Counted from the stretch's first letter, positions 1-5,033 are shown. The stretch is DNA of 5,364 nt from an uncultured Bacteroidales bacterium (GCA_937877465.1 CALFIT010000297.1:1-5364), one strand, 5' to 3'. Numbers and translations are program-made. Notes: a model not told the origin generated them from the sequence alone.

Positions 1-205
1 AGTCGTCGATGGCGGTGCCGAGGAAGATGATGCGGTCCATCATCAGGCGGCTGAACACGTCCATCTGGGCCACGTTCAATTGGCGTTCCTCGATGACGGT
101 GGGCGAGATGTAGTTGGTGTCGTTGATTTTCGAGATGTATTGCTCCAAGCCGAGCGTGTTCATCCCTATGTGCTTGGTGGCGTACTTGAAAAATTCGTTG
201 TTCAT
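1..205 (-). CDS. clpP: ATP-dependent Clp protease proteolytic subunit, N-terminal part (partial)
   Basis: ClpP is the serine-protease subunit that forms a double heptameric barrel and degrades proteins fed to it by ClpX or a related ATPase in the cytoplasm. Only the first 68 codons are in the window; the gene runs off the left edge, so the catalytic Ser, His and Asp are not visible. The translation starts MNNEFFKYATKH and contains IEERQLNVAQMDVFSRLMM followed by DRIIFLGTAIDD, which matches the ClpP segment 'ER.FDIYSRLLKERVIFL' that forms the axial pore and first strand. I chose the ATG at 205. An in-frame ATG at 232 would add nine residues (MANSKNIKT), but it lies inside a repeat palindrome. 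No Shine-Dalgarno is seen; the bases before 205 are A-rich. It follows tig on the same strand, the common tig-clpP(-clpX) order, so co-transcription is likely. Confidence 0.93.
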   Translation of the reverse strand, partial: MNNEFFKYATKHIGMNTLGLEQYISKINDTNYISPTVIEERQLNVAQMDVFSRLMMDRIIFLGTAIDD

Positions 206-226
206 GGTTTTGATGTTTTTGCTGTT

Positions 227-287
227 GGCCATTGGCTTCTGGCTATTGGCAAGCTCGCCAAAAGCCAGAGGCCAGAAGCCAAAAGCC
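227..287. repeat. Heptamer-period GGC palindrome between tig and clpP
   Basis: Two inverted arms are built from 7-base units. The left arm (227-250) reads ggccatt, ggcttct, ggctatt, ggc. The right arm (257-287) reads gccaaaa, gccagag, gccagaa, gccaaaa, gcc. A perfect 12-base inverted match joins 232-243 to 271-282, and a second short match (246-250 with 257-261) closes the hairpin over a 6-base loop. It starts one base after the tig stop codon and fills most of the tig-clpP spacer. As RNA it should fold into a stable hairpin inside the presumed tig-clpP mRNA. It has no T-run in the direction of transcription that would make it a standard terminator. It could be a processing or stability element, or a mobile repeat with no function. 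Confidence 0.85.
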
Positions 288-288
288 G

Positions 289-1641
289 TTATTGTTTTCT
301 TTCTTCTTCGAGCTTCTTCATGAAGTCGGCAGGAGTGGTTTCGGTATAGTTGATGTTCATCTTGCCTTTCAGGAACTGCGTCATCTTGACGTCGGCAAGT
401 TGGTTCTTGATTTGGTTCACCTGCTGTTCGTCCTTCAGGTAGTTGGCGGCAATCTTGTCCAAGTTGGCCTTCATGTCGTCTTCGAGGGTGGCGTAGTCGA
501 TGCCGGGGAAGATCTGGCGCAGCACGAAGTTCTTCACCTCCTCGTCGTTGATGATGAGTTCGGGGTTGGCCTTCACGATGCTGTCCTCGATGAGCTGCCA
601 GCGCAAGCCTTTGGCGTAGTCGCTCTCGTAGTTCTTCTCCACATCTTCGGCCTTGATGTCGCCACGGCTGTTTTCCACGATCCAGCGTTTCAGGAAGGCG
701 TCGGGCAGGTCGAACTTGGCGGCGGCCACCAACTCGTCAATCATCTTGTTGAAGAGGATGGGGTCGGCCTCGGCCTCATGCTGCTTCTCCATCTCGGCTT
801 TGACGGCTTGCTTGAAGGCGTCCAAGTCCTTGATTTCCTTGTCGGGGAAGATCTTCTTGAAGAAGTCCTCGTTGAGTTCGGGCTTCTCGTCGCGGATGGC
901 GTCGTCGATGATGATGTTGTAGTCGCTGTCGACGGGAGCGTCGTCGCCCAACACCTTGGCCACGGCTTCTTCGCTGCCGAAGGCCTTGGCAAAGTTGACG
1001 ATGAACTCGGCGCCCACTTCCTTGCCGACGAACTGCTCACGGGCTTGCTTGTCGGTGATTTGGTCCATGTGGATGAAGAGGCCGTCCTTCTGGAAGCCGT
1101 CTTCCATTTCCTTGCCGTCTTCGGCTTCGCGCACCTTCAGTTCGAGGCGGTCGTTCTCGCCCACGGTCTCGGGATGGCTCGTGTCGGGGTTGCGTTCTTG
1201 CAGGTCTGCGACCACCTTGTCCACTTCCTCGTCGGTGGGGACGATGTGGTAGAAGTCGACCATCGTGTTGGTGTAGTCGACGTTGATTTCAGGACGCAGG
1301 GCGGCTTCAAAGCAGAAGTCGATGTCGTCTTGGTTTTCAAGGTCGGCAGGCTGTTGCTCAAGGTCGTTGAGCGGATAGCCGATGAGGTCGAGCTTGTTGT
1401 CCATGATATGCTTGTTGAGGCTGTCGGAAACGAGGGTGTTCAGTGCTTCCATTTTCGCGCTGGCGCCATACATTTTCTTGATCATGCCCATGGGCACCAT
1501 GCCGGGACGGAAACCGGGCACATTGGCGCGGTGTCTCATTTGTCTCAGGGTCTTCTCGACATTTTCCTGATAGTCAGCCTTCTCAACGCTGATTTTGATG
1601 GAGATCAGATTGTCTCCTTTTGCAGTTTGTGTGATATTCAT
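289..1641 (-). CDS. tig: Trigger factor, ribosome-associated chaperone
   Basis: Trigger factor binds the large ribosomal subunit near the exit tunnel and shields nascent chains. The protein has 450 residues, the usual length. The N-terminal ribosome-binding domain (about 1-125) carries the signature VPGFRPGMVP (41-50) followed by MGMIKKMYG. The middle region (about 155-250) sits where the FKBP-type prolyl isomerase domain lies; it begins GENDRLELKV, as in the family, but I do not see the conserved GQGxMIPGFExG loop, so isomerase activity is doubtful. The C-terminal chaperone arms (about 255-430) include FDLPDAFLKRW (310-320). The start at 1641 is the only reasonable one: A/T-rich sequence without a Shine-Dalgarno precedes it, and tRNA-Leu lies 29 bases upstream. 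It is followed by clpP. No promoter is visible in the 29-base gap, so transcription probably begins upstream of the tRNA. Confidence 0.96.
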   Translation of the reverse strand: MNITQTAKGDNLISIKISVEKADYQENVEKTLRQMRHRANVPGFRPGMVPMGMIKKMYGASAKMEALNTLVSDSLNKHIMDNKLDLIGYPLNDLEQQPADLENQDDIDFCFEAALRPEINVDYTNTMVDFYHIVPTDEEVDKVVADLQERNPDTSHPETVGENDRLELKVREAEDGKEMEDGFQKDGLFIHMDQITDKQAREQFVGKEVGAEFIVNFAKAFGSEEAVAKVLGDDAPVDSDYNIIIDDAIRDEKPELNEDFFKKIFPDKEIKDLDAFKQAVKAEMEKQHEAEADPILFNKMIDELVAAAKFDLPDAFLKRWIVENSRGDIKAEDVEKNYESDYAKGLRWQLIEDSIVKANPELIINDEEVKNFVLRQIFPGIDYATLEDDMKANLDKIAANYLKDEQQVNQIKNQLADVKMTQFLKGKMNINYTETTPADFMKKLEEERKQ

Positions 1642-1670
1642 TATTTATCTTATTGATTGTCTTTGTCTTG

Positions 1671-1752
1671 TGCGGATGAAGGGACTCGAACCCTTACTTC
1701 TCTCGAAACCAGATCCTAAGTCTGGCGCGTCTACCAATTCCGCCACACCCGC
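1671..1752 (-). tRNA. tRNA-Leu, anticodon UAG
   Basis: Read on the minus strand, this 82-base segment folds as a class II tRNA. The acceptor GCGGGTG pairs with CATCCGC (one G-U), the D arm contains AATTGGTAGA, and the anticodon stem CCAGA/TCTGG encloses the loop CTTAGGA, with anticodon TAG at complement 1716-1718. It has the long variable arm typical of Leu and a T arm with GGTTCGAGTCC. UAG reads CUA and, by wobble, other CUN leucine codons. The discriminator is A at 1671; the following bases are CAAG, so CCA is not encoded and must be added by the nucleotidyltransferase. A promoter core lies 13 bases upstream, and tig starts 29 bases downstream with no terminator between. Confidence 0.97.
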
Positions 1753-1764
1753 GATTTTTGAGCG

Positions 1765-1783
1765 GCAAAGATACAACATTTTT
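1765..1783 (-). promoter_or_regulatory. Bacteroidetes-type promoter for tRNA-Leu (and probably tig-clpP)
   Basis: On the minus strand, TATCTTTGC (1773 to 1765) fits the Bacteroidetes -7 consensus TAnnTTTG. It is preceded by AAAAATGTTG, the same sequence found before tRNA-His. Transcription should start around 1757-1760, a few bases before the tRNA. No good -33 TTTG box is seen; that area falls in a repeat block. With no other promoter visible before tig, this one may also drive tig and clpP. Confidence 0.7.
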
Positions 1784-1786
1784 GTG

Positions 1787-1828
1787 AATGCGGAATCATT
1801 CCGCATTCCACATTCCACATTCCACATT
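1787..1828. repeat. ATTCCAC heptamer repeat with inverted arm
   Basis: A perfect 10-base inverted repeat (aatgcggaat at 1787-1796 and attccgcatt at 1798-1807) overlaps a run of 7-base units: attccgc (1798), attccac (1805), attccac (1812), attccac (1819) and a final att. The last bases overlap the stop codon of the minus-strand permease gene (1827-1829), and the other edge reaches the upstream side of the tRNA-Leu promoter. The hairpin might help end the permease transcript, but no T-run follows it. Confidence 0.85.
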
Positions 1829-2969
1829 AATTTTTGACGTCCAATGCTTCGCGAAGCGCGTTCCCGATGAGCATGAAGGCCAGTACCAACAGCATGATGG
1901 CGATGCCCGGCAGGATGGCAAGATAGGCCGCATCAAGAATGATGAAGGCGTAGTTCTCCTTGATCATGCTGCCCCACGACGGCATGGGTGGCTGCACCCC
2001 GATGCCCAAGAAACTCAAGCCCGCCTCAAGCAGGATGGCCGAGGCGAAATTGGCCGCCGAAACCACGATGATGGGGTTGAGGATGTTGGGCAGAATATGC
2101 TTGAAGATGATGCGCAGGTTCTTGAATCCCAAAGCTTTGCCAGCCTCCACGAAGGTCGTCTCTCGGACGGAGAGAATCTGTCCGCGCACGATACGCGCCA
2201 CCTCCACCCACATCGTCAGGCCCACGGCGATGAACACCTGCGCGATGCCCTTGCCCAAGGCGAAAGTGATGGCGATGACCAAGAGCAGGGTAGGGATGGA
2301 CCACACCACGTTGATGAACCACACCACCGCGTCGTCGACCTTGCCACGGAAGAAGCCGCCCAAGCTGCCCGTGACGATGCCGATGAGCAGGCTGAGCAGC
2401 ACGGCGATGAAGCCCACCATGAGGCTGATGCGGCTGCCCAAGACCAAACGACTCAAAAAATCGCGGCCAAACTGGTCGGTGCCAAGCAAAAACTTCCGGT
2501 GCTTGACGCAATGGCTTCTAATATAGGTGTCGGCTTCTTGGTTTGAGGCGAAATCCTGTCTTGTGATTTCTATGTTCTCAATGGTTTCCGTTCTCGGTGC
2601 TACTTCGCTTTCCGACTGGTAGAGATAAACCGTCGTCGTTTCCTTATTAATATGCAGGCTGTCGAAAGGCAGGTAGGTGCAGTCGTCGGGCCGCCCGTTG
2701 AGCAGGAACTGGAAGAACGGCGTTTTGGACGGCGGCGTTTCTTTCGGCACCATCAGCATGTCGACCTCGAAGCCGGGTTTCTTCGTGCTGATTTCCAGCA
2801 GCTGACGGTTGGCGTTGGGGGTCTTGTCGGGGATGACGAGGTAGGCGAAAAGGGCTAACAAAGCCCAAACGACGACATAGAAACACGACAGCATCCCGAG
2901 CTTGTTGCTGCGGAAACGCTTCCAAGCCAATGCCTTGGGCGATTGTGTGTTTTTCGTCGTGCCGTCCAT
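1827..2969 (-). CDS. ABC transporter permease, OppC/DppC family, with enlarged extracytoplasmic loop
   Basis: Inner-membrane permease of the peptide/nickel (binding-protein-dependent) ABC importer class; the substrate cannot be told from sequence. It has 380 residues, longer than typical OppC or DppC (about 300). The order is: a first membrane segment (about 28-46), an extended polar stretch (about 47-155), the family signature LLGTDQFGRD (161-170), then further hydrophobic segments around 182-206, 217-238, 242-262, 297-322 and 350-374. The cytoplasmic EAA loop that docks on the ATPase is FVEAGKALGFKNLRIIFKH (273-291). The C-terminus LIGNALREALD is typical of OppC. The extra length lies between the first segment and the core. 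No OppB, ATPase or binding protein is in the window; the gene stands alone between two tRNA genes, so partners must lie elsewhere. Its stop codon overlaps a repeat block. Confidence 0.93.
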   Translation of the reverse strand: MDGTTKNTQSPKALAWKRFRSNKLGMLSCFYVVVWALLALFAYLVIPDKTPNANRQLLEISTKKPGFEVDMLMVPKETPPSKTPFFQFLLNGRPDDCTYLPFDSLHINKETTTVYLYQSESEVAPRTETIENIEITRQDFASNQEADTYIRSHCVKHRKFLLGTDQFGRDFLSRLVLGSRISLMVGFIAVLLSLLIGIVTGSLGGFFRGKVDDAVVWFINVVWSIPTLLLVIAITFALGKGIAQVFIAVGLTMWVEVARIVRGQILSVRETTFVEAGKALGFKNLRIIFKHILPNILNPIIVVSAANFASAILLEAGLSFLGIGVQPPMPSWGSMIKENYAFIILDAAYLAILPGIAIMLLVLAFMLIGNALREALDVKN

Positions 2970-2997
2970 ACGCGCAAAACCGTTTCGATTGAGCCGT

Positions 2998-3005
2998 CAA
3001 AATTA
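2998..3005 (-). promoter_or_regulatory. Possible promoter core for the OppC-like gene
   Basis: On the minus strand, TAATTTTG fits TAnnTTTG about 28 bases upstream of the permease start codon. I see no clear -33 box, and the region is AT-rich, so a chance match is quite possible. Some promoter is expected here because the gene is divergent from tRNA-His and has no upstream partner on its strand. Confidence 0.3.
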
Positions 3006-3079
3006 CGGATTTTGCCCTTGATTTTGGGCCGAAAACGGAAAAAATGAAAATTTTTGCCTCGAAAACGTCGCCGTTTGGG

Positions 3080-3098
3080 AAAAATGTTGTACTTTTGC
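3080..3098 (+). promoter_or_regulatory. Bacteroidetes-type promoter for tRNA-His
   Basis: TACTTTTGC (3090-3098) matches the -7 consensus TAnnTTTG and is preceded by AAAAATGTTG, the same bases as before tRNA-Leu. Transcription should start near 3103-3106, about 20 bases before the tRNA. A TTTG at 3074-3077 is closer to the -7 box than the usual -33 element, so I do not claim it. No other promoter is seen before ruvX, so read-through from here may supply ruvX-def. Confidence 0.75.
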
Positions 3099-3126
3099 AG
3101 CCGATTTCGCTGAAGCGGAACAGATG

Positions 3127-3200
3127 GTGGGTGTAGCTCAGCTGGTTAGAGTACCGGATTGTGGTTCCGAGGGTCGTGGGTTCGAATCCCATCTCCCACC
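3127..3200 (+). tRNA. tRNA-His, anticodon GUG
   Basis: The acceptor GTGGGTG (3127-3133) pairs with CTCCCAC (3193-3199). The D arm GCTC...GAGT, anticodon loop TTGTGGT with GTG at 3161-3163, and T arm GTGGG/TTCGAAT/CCCAT complete the cloverleaf. Histidine identity is supported by discriminator C (3200) and a genomic G at 3126 that can serve as the G-1 residue. CCA is not fully encoded after the discriminator. Two mismatches are visible: T-T at acceptor pair 6-67 and C-A at pair 27-43. It opens the plus-strand run and is followed by a terminator. Confidence 0.96.
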
Positions 3201-3206
3201 CAAGAG

Positions 3207-3232
3207 AAAAGAGGCCCAAAGAGCCTCTTTTT
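3207..3232 (+). terminator. Rho-independent terminator after tRNA-His
   Basis: The stem AAAAGAGGC (3207-3215) pairs with GCCTCTTTT (3223-3231) over a 7-base loop, and the second arm merges into a T-run. It lies directly after tRNA-His and ends 13 bases before the ruvX start codon, so any transcript from the tRNA promoter must pass it to reach ruvX. The tract is followed by CAATTTAG, so termination may be partial. Confidence 0.8.
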
Positions 3233-3245
3233 CAATTTAGACGAC

Positions 3246-3668
3246 ATGGCAAGGATAATGGCTATCGACCTCGGACGCAAACGCAGCGGCATCGCCGTCA
3301 CCGACCCGTTGCAGATCATCGCCAACGGGCTGACGACGGTGGAGTCGCACAGGCTCGTCGACTTCGTGCTCGACTATGTGAAGCGCGAAGACGTGGAGCA
3401 AATCGTCATCGGCGAGCCCAAGGACATGAAAAACAACCCCTCCGACTGCTCGAAATACATCGAACCCATCGTCAACCGGTTGAAAAAAGTGCTGCCCGAC
3501 ATGAAAATCGTGCGCTACGACGAGCGTTTCACCTCCGTCATGGCGCACCAAACCATGATCGACGCCGGACTCAGCAAGTCGCGCCGCCAAGACAAGGAAC
3601 TCGTCGACACCATCGCCGCCACCATCATCCTCCAATCCTATATGGAATCGATTAAAGTTAGGAGTTAG
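3246..3668 (+). CDS. ruvX: RuvX/YqgF family putative pre-16S rRNA nuclease (Holliday junction resolvase-like)
   Basis: YqgF proteins have an RNase H-like fold and are linked to maturation of the 16S rRNA 5' end; the older name is a Holliday junction resolvase homologue. The 140 residues match the family's length. Visible motifs are IMAIDLGRKRSGIAVTD (4-20) with the first acidic residue D8, IVIGEPKD (53-60) with E57, IVRYDERFTS (88-97), and a C-terminal block with D121 in VDTIAAT. The start at 3246 (MARIMAID) fits homologues; M5 at 3258 is an alternative. A longer frame reaching back into tRNA-His is an artefact. The last codons (KVRS) and the TAG stop lie inside a GTTAGGA repeat block, so the original C-terminus was probably altered by the repeat. 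def follows on the same strand, 118 bases later. Confidence 0.95.
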   Translation: MARIMAIDLGRKRSGIAVTDPLQIIANGLTTVESHRLVDFVLDYVKREDVEQIVIGEPKDMKNNPSDCSKYIEPIVNRLKKVLPDMKIVRYDERFTSVMAHQTMIDAGLSKSRRQDKELVDTIAATIILQSYMESIKVRS

Positions 3669-3727
3669 GAGTGAGGAGTGAGGAGCAGCCCAAACAACTC
3701 CACACTCCTAACTCCACACTCCTAACT
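3657..3727. repeat. GTTAGGA/ACTCCTA heptamer inverted repeat
   Basis: The left arm (3657-3685) is gttagga twice, gtgagga twice, then g. The right arm (3697-3727) alternates actccac and actccta twice each, then act. The arms are imperfectly complementary, separated by an 11-base spacer (3686-3696), and could fold into a long hairpin. The left arm contains the ruvX stop codon (3666-3668). The block joins the next repeat family without a gap. Confidence 0.88.
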
Positions 3728-3786
3728 AACTGAACAACTGACAACTGAATAACTGAACAACTGACAACTGCAAACTGACAACTGAT
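3728..3786 (+). repeat. AACTGAC tandem repeat, eight units, ending at the def start codon
   Basis: Eight consecutive units of 7 or 8 bases all begin AACTG: aactgaac, aactgac, aactgaat, aactgaac, aactgac, aactgca, aactgac, aactgat. The final unit ends at 3786 and the def ATG starts at 3787. The whole 5' flank of def is therefore repeat, with no Shine-Dalgarno and no TAnnTTTG promoter. The units are too short and have no spacers, so this is not a CRISPR array. Confidence 0.9.
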
Positions 3787-4359
3787 ATGATCTTACCAAT
3801 AGTAGCCTACGGTCATCCGACCCTCAAGAAAATCGCGGAGCCTATCACGCCCGACTATCCCGACCTCGACAAGCTGATTGCCGACATGTGGGAAACGCTG
3901 GCGCATTCCGAAGGCGTTGGCTTGGCCGCGCCGCAAGTCAACAGGTCGATACGCCTGTTCATCACCGACGGCAACCCCTTCTATCCCGACTATCCCGACG
4001 CGAAAGACTTCAAGCAGGTGTTCATCAACGCCGAGCTTTTGGAGACCTTTGGCGACATCGTGCCTTTCAAGGAGGGATGCCTCAGCCTGCCCGACATCTA
4101 CGAGGAGGTGAAGCGCCCCGACAAGATACGCATCAAGTACCTCGACGAGAACTTCCAAGAGCATGAGGAGGTCTTCGAGGGCATCCGCTCGCGCATCATC
4201 CAGCACGAGTACGACCACCTTGAAGGCCATGTCCACGTCGACCGCATCGCACCGCTGCGCAAGACCCTGCTGCAAGGCAAACTGAAGGCCATCATGGACG
4301 GCAAGTGCGACGTCGACTACCGCATGATTTTCCCGCACAACAAGAAGAAACACAGATAG
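3787..4359 (+). CDS. def: Peptide deformylase
   Basis: This metalloenzyme removes the formyl group from the N-terminal methionine of new proteins in the cytoplasm. The 190 residues are within the family range. All three motifs are present: GVGLAAPQ (43-50), EGCLSLP (96-102) with metal ligand C98, and HEYDH (140-144) with ligands H140 and H144 and catalytic E141. It should therefore be active. The basic C-terminus (HNKKKHR) follows a short helix. The start at 3787 gives the expected MILPIVAYGHPTL beginning, in which YGHPTL is a usual N-terminal feature. ruvX lies upstream and a lipoprotein gene downstream on the same strand, with no promoter seen in either gap, so they may share a transcript. 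Confidence 0.97.
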   Translation: MILPIVAYGHPTLKKIAEPITPDYPDLDKLIADMWETLAHSEGVGLAAPQVNRSIRLFITDGNPFYPDYPDAKDFKQVFINAELLETFGDIVPFKEGCLSLPDIYEEVKRPDKIRIKYLDENFQEHEEVFEGIRSRIIQHEYDHLEGHVHVDRIAPLRKTLLQGKLKAIMDGKCDVDYRMIFPHNKKKHR

Positions 4360-4369
4360 ACATAATATC

Positions 4370-4449
4370 TGGATTGCTTCAGTCGTTCCTCCTTCGCAAT
4401 GACGCTAAAGCAGAAGTGAGCGTCATTGCGAGCAACGCGAAGCAATCCA
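4370..4449. repeat. REP-like palindrome with two inverted GTCATTGCGA...GAAGCAATCC units
   Basis: The outer arms tggattgcttc (4370-4380) and gaagcaatcca (4439-4449) pair perfectly over 11 bases. The inner arms cgcaatgacgct (4395-4406) and agcgtcattgcg (4419-4430) pair perfectly over 12 bases. Between them are unequal internal loops of 14 and 8 bases, and a 12-base apical loop. Each half is a copy of one unit, GTCATTGCGA, a variable middle, then GAAGCAATCC, in opposite orientation. I recall this unit as a dispersed intergenic repeat in many bacterial genomes. It fills most of the spacer between def and the lipoprotein gene and may fold in the mRNA. Confidence 0.85.
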
Positions 4450-4469
4450 CAATTAAAACCTCAATAATT

Positions 4470-5012
4470 ATGAAAAACATCTTGAAAATTACTTTTGTCG
4501 CCCTGCTGGCATTCGGTATGTTTGCATGTGGCGGCAATGAGAAAACGCTGACGCAAGCCGACCTGAAGGCTGCCGAGGCGACATTGTTCAACGACGACCA
4601 AACGGTCAACGAGGCCGTGGCACCGCAAGTGGCCGAGACCTACTGCCAGTTCGTGAAACAAAACCCCAACGACTCGACGGCGGCACAGTGGCTCTATCAC
4701 GCCATGGAAATCAACGTGCTGCTGAAGGATGCCGACAAGAGCGTGGAGCTTTGCGACCAACTGCTTGAGCAGTATCCGCAATCGGAATGGGCCCCGATGA
4801 GCCTCTTCTTGTTGGGTTCGTATATCTACGACGACCAACTCAGCGACACCGCTATGGCGCACCAGACCTTCCAAAGGCTGATCGAAGAGTACCCCGAAAG
4901 CGCGTTGGCCGACGATGCGCAGAAGGCCATCGAATACCTCGGCCTCTCGCCCGAAGAGATCATGACGCTGATCATGATGTCGCAATTCGAGGAGGAAGAG
5001 GAAGAGTTTTAA
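4470..5012 (+). CDS. Lipoprotein with TPR-like helical repeats
   Basis: The 180-residue protein starts with a lipoprotein-type signal: MKNILK, a hydrophobic stretch (7-19) and C20 in GMFACGGN. The lipobox is loose (M-F-A-C) but acceptable for Bacteroidetes. It is probably anchored in the periplasmic face of the cell envelope; surface display cannot be judged. The mature part looks all-helical, with pairs resembling tetratricopeptide repeats of the BamD/YbgF type: ADKSVELCDQLLEQYPQSEWA (88-108) and MAHQTFQRLIEEYPESALADD (129-149). It ends in an acidic tail of six Glu plus Phe. I cannot assign a function. The start at 4470 is chosen because the open frame upstream, back to 4305, only translates def and the repeat. 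A terminator follows 21 bases downstream. Confidence 0.85.
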   Translation: MKNILKITFVALLAFGMFACGGNEKTLTQADLKAAEATLFNDDQTVNEAVAPQVAETYCQFVKQNPNDSTAAQWLYHAMEINVLLKDADKSVELCDQLLEQYPQSEWAPMSLFLLGSYIYDDQLSDTAMAHQTFQRLIEEYPESALADDAQKAIEYLGLSPEEIMTLIMMSQFEEEEEEF

Positions 5013-5033
5013 GGGTGACTCATAGAATGAAAT

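Noticed and set aside
205..232. clpP start at the ATG at 232
   Set aside because: That ATG is part of the GGC heptamer palindrome, and the nine extra residues do not resemble a ClpP N-terminus, whereas MNNEFFKYATKH at 205 does.
232..1656. Long plus-strand open frame (474 codons) opposite tig
   Set aside because: It mirrors the tig codons: strong G/C third-position bias keeps the antisense frame open. The product is a low-complexity run of Val, Leu, Asp and His with no recognisable domain. The same applies to antisense frames opposite ruvX, def, the permease and the lipoprotein gene.
1595..1837. Short open frames across tRNA-Leu on both strands
   Set aside because: They translate the tRNA (AELVDAPDLGSGFERSKG and its antisense), a common annotation artefact.
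1671..3200. Integrated element between the two tRNA genes
   Set aside because: No integrase, no direct repeat of a tRNA 3' end and no foreign-looking codon use were seen; the content is one ordinary permease gene.
2647..3219. Minus-strand open frame of 190 codons across the permease start and tRNA-His
   Set aside because: It is an out-of-frame reading of the permease joined to the antisense of tRNA-His; its start (WEMGFEPTTLG) is a familiar false peptide from tRNA antisense.
3159..3245. N-terminal extension of ruvX beginning inside tRNA-His
   Set aside because: The peptide WFRGSWVRIPSP is translated tRNA plus terminator. The family's start is MARIMAID at 3246.
3728..3786. Possible CRISPR array or origin iterons
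   Set aside because: Units are 7-8 bases and contiguous with no unique spacers, no cas genes are near, and there is no replication gene or A/T-rich unwinding region beside them.
4305..4469. Upstream extension of the lipoprotein gene
   Set aside because: It translates the def 3' end out of frame and then the REP-like palindrome (VIASNAKQS), and would put the signal peptide in the middle of the protein.
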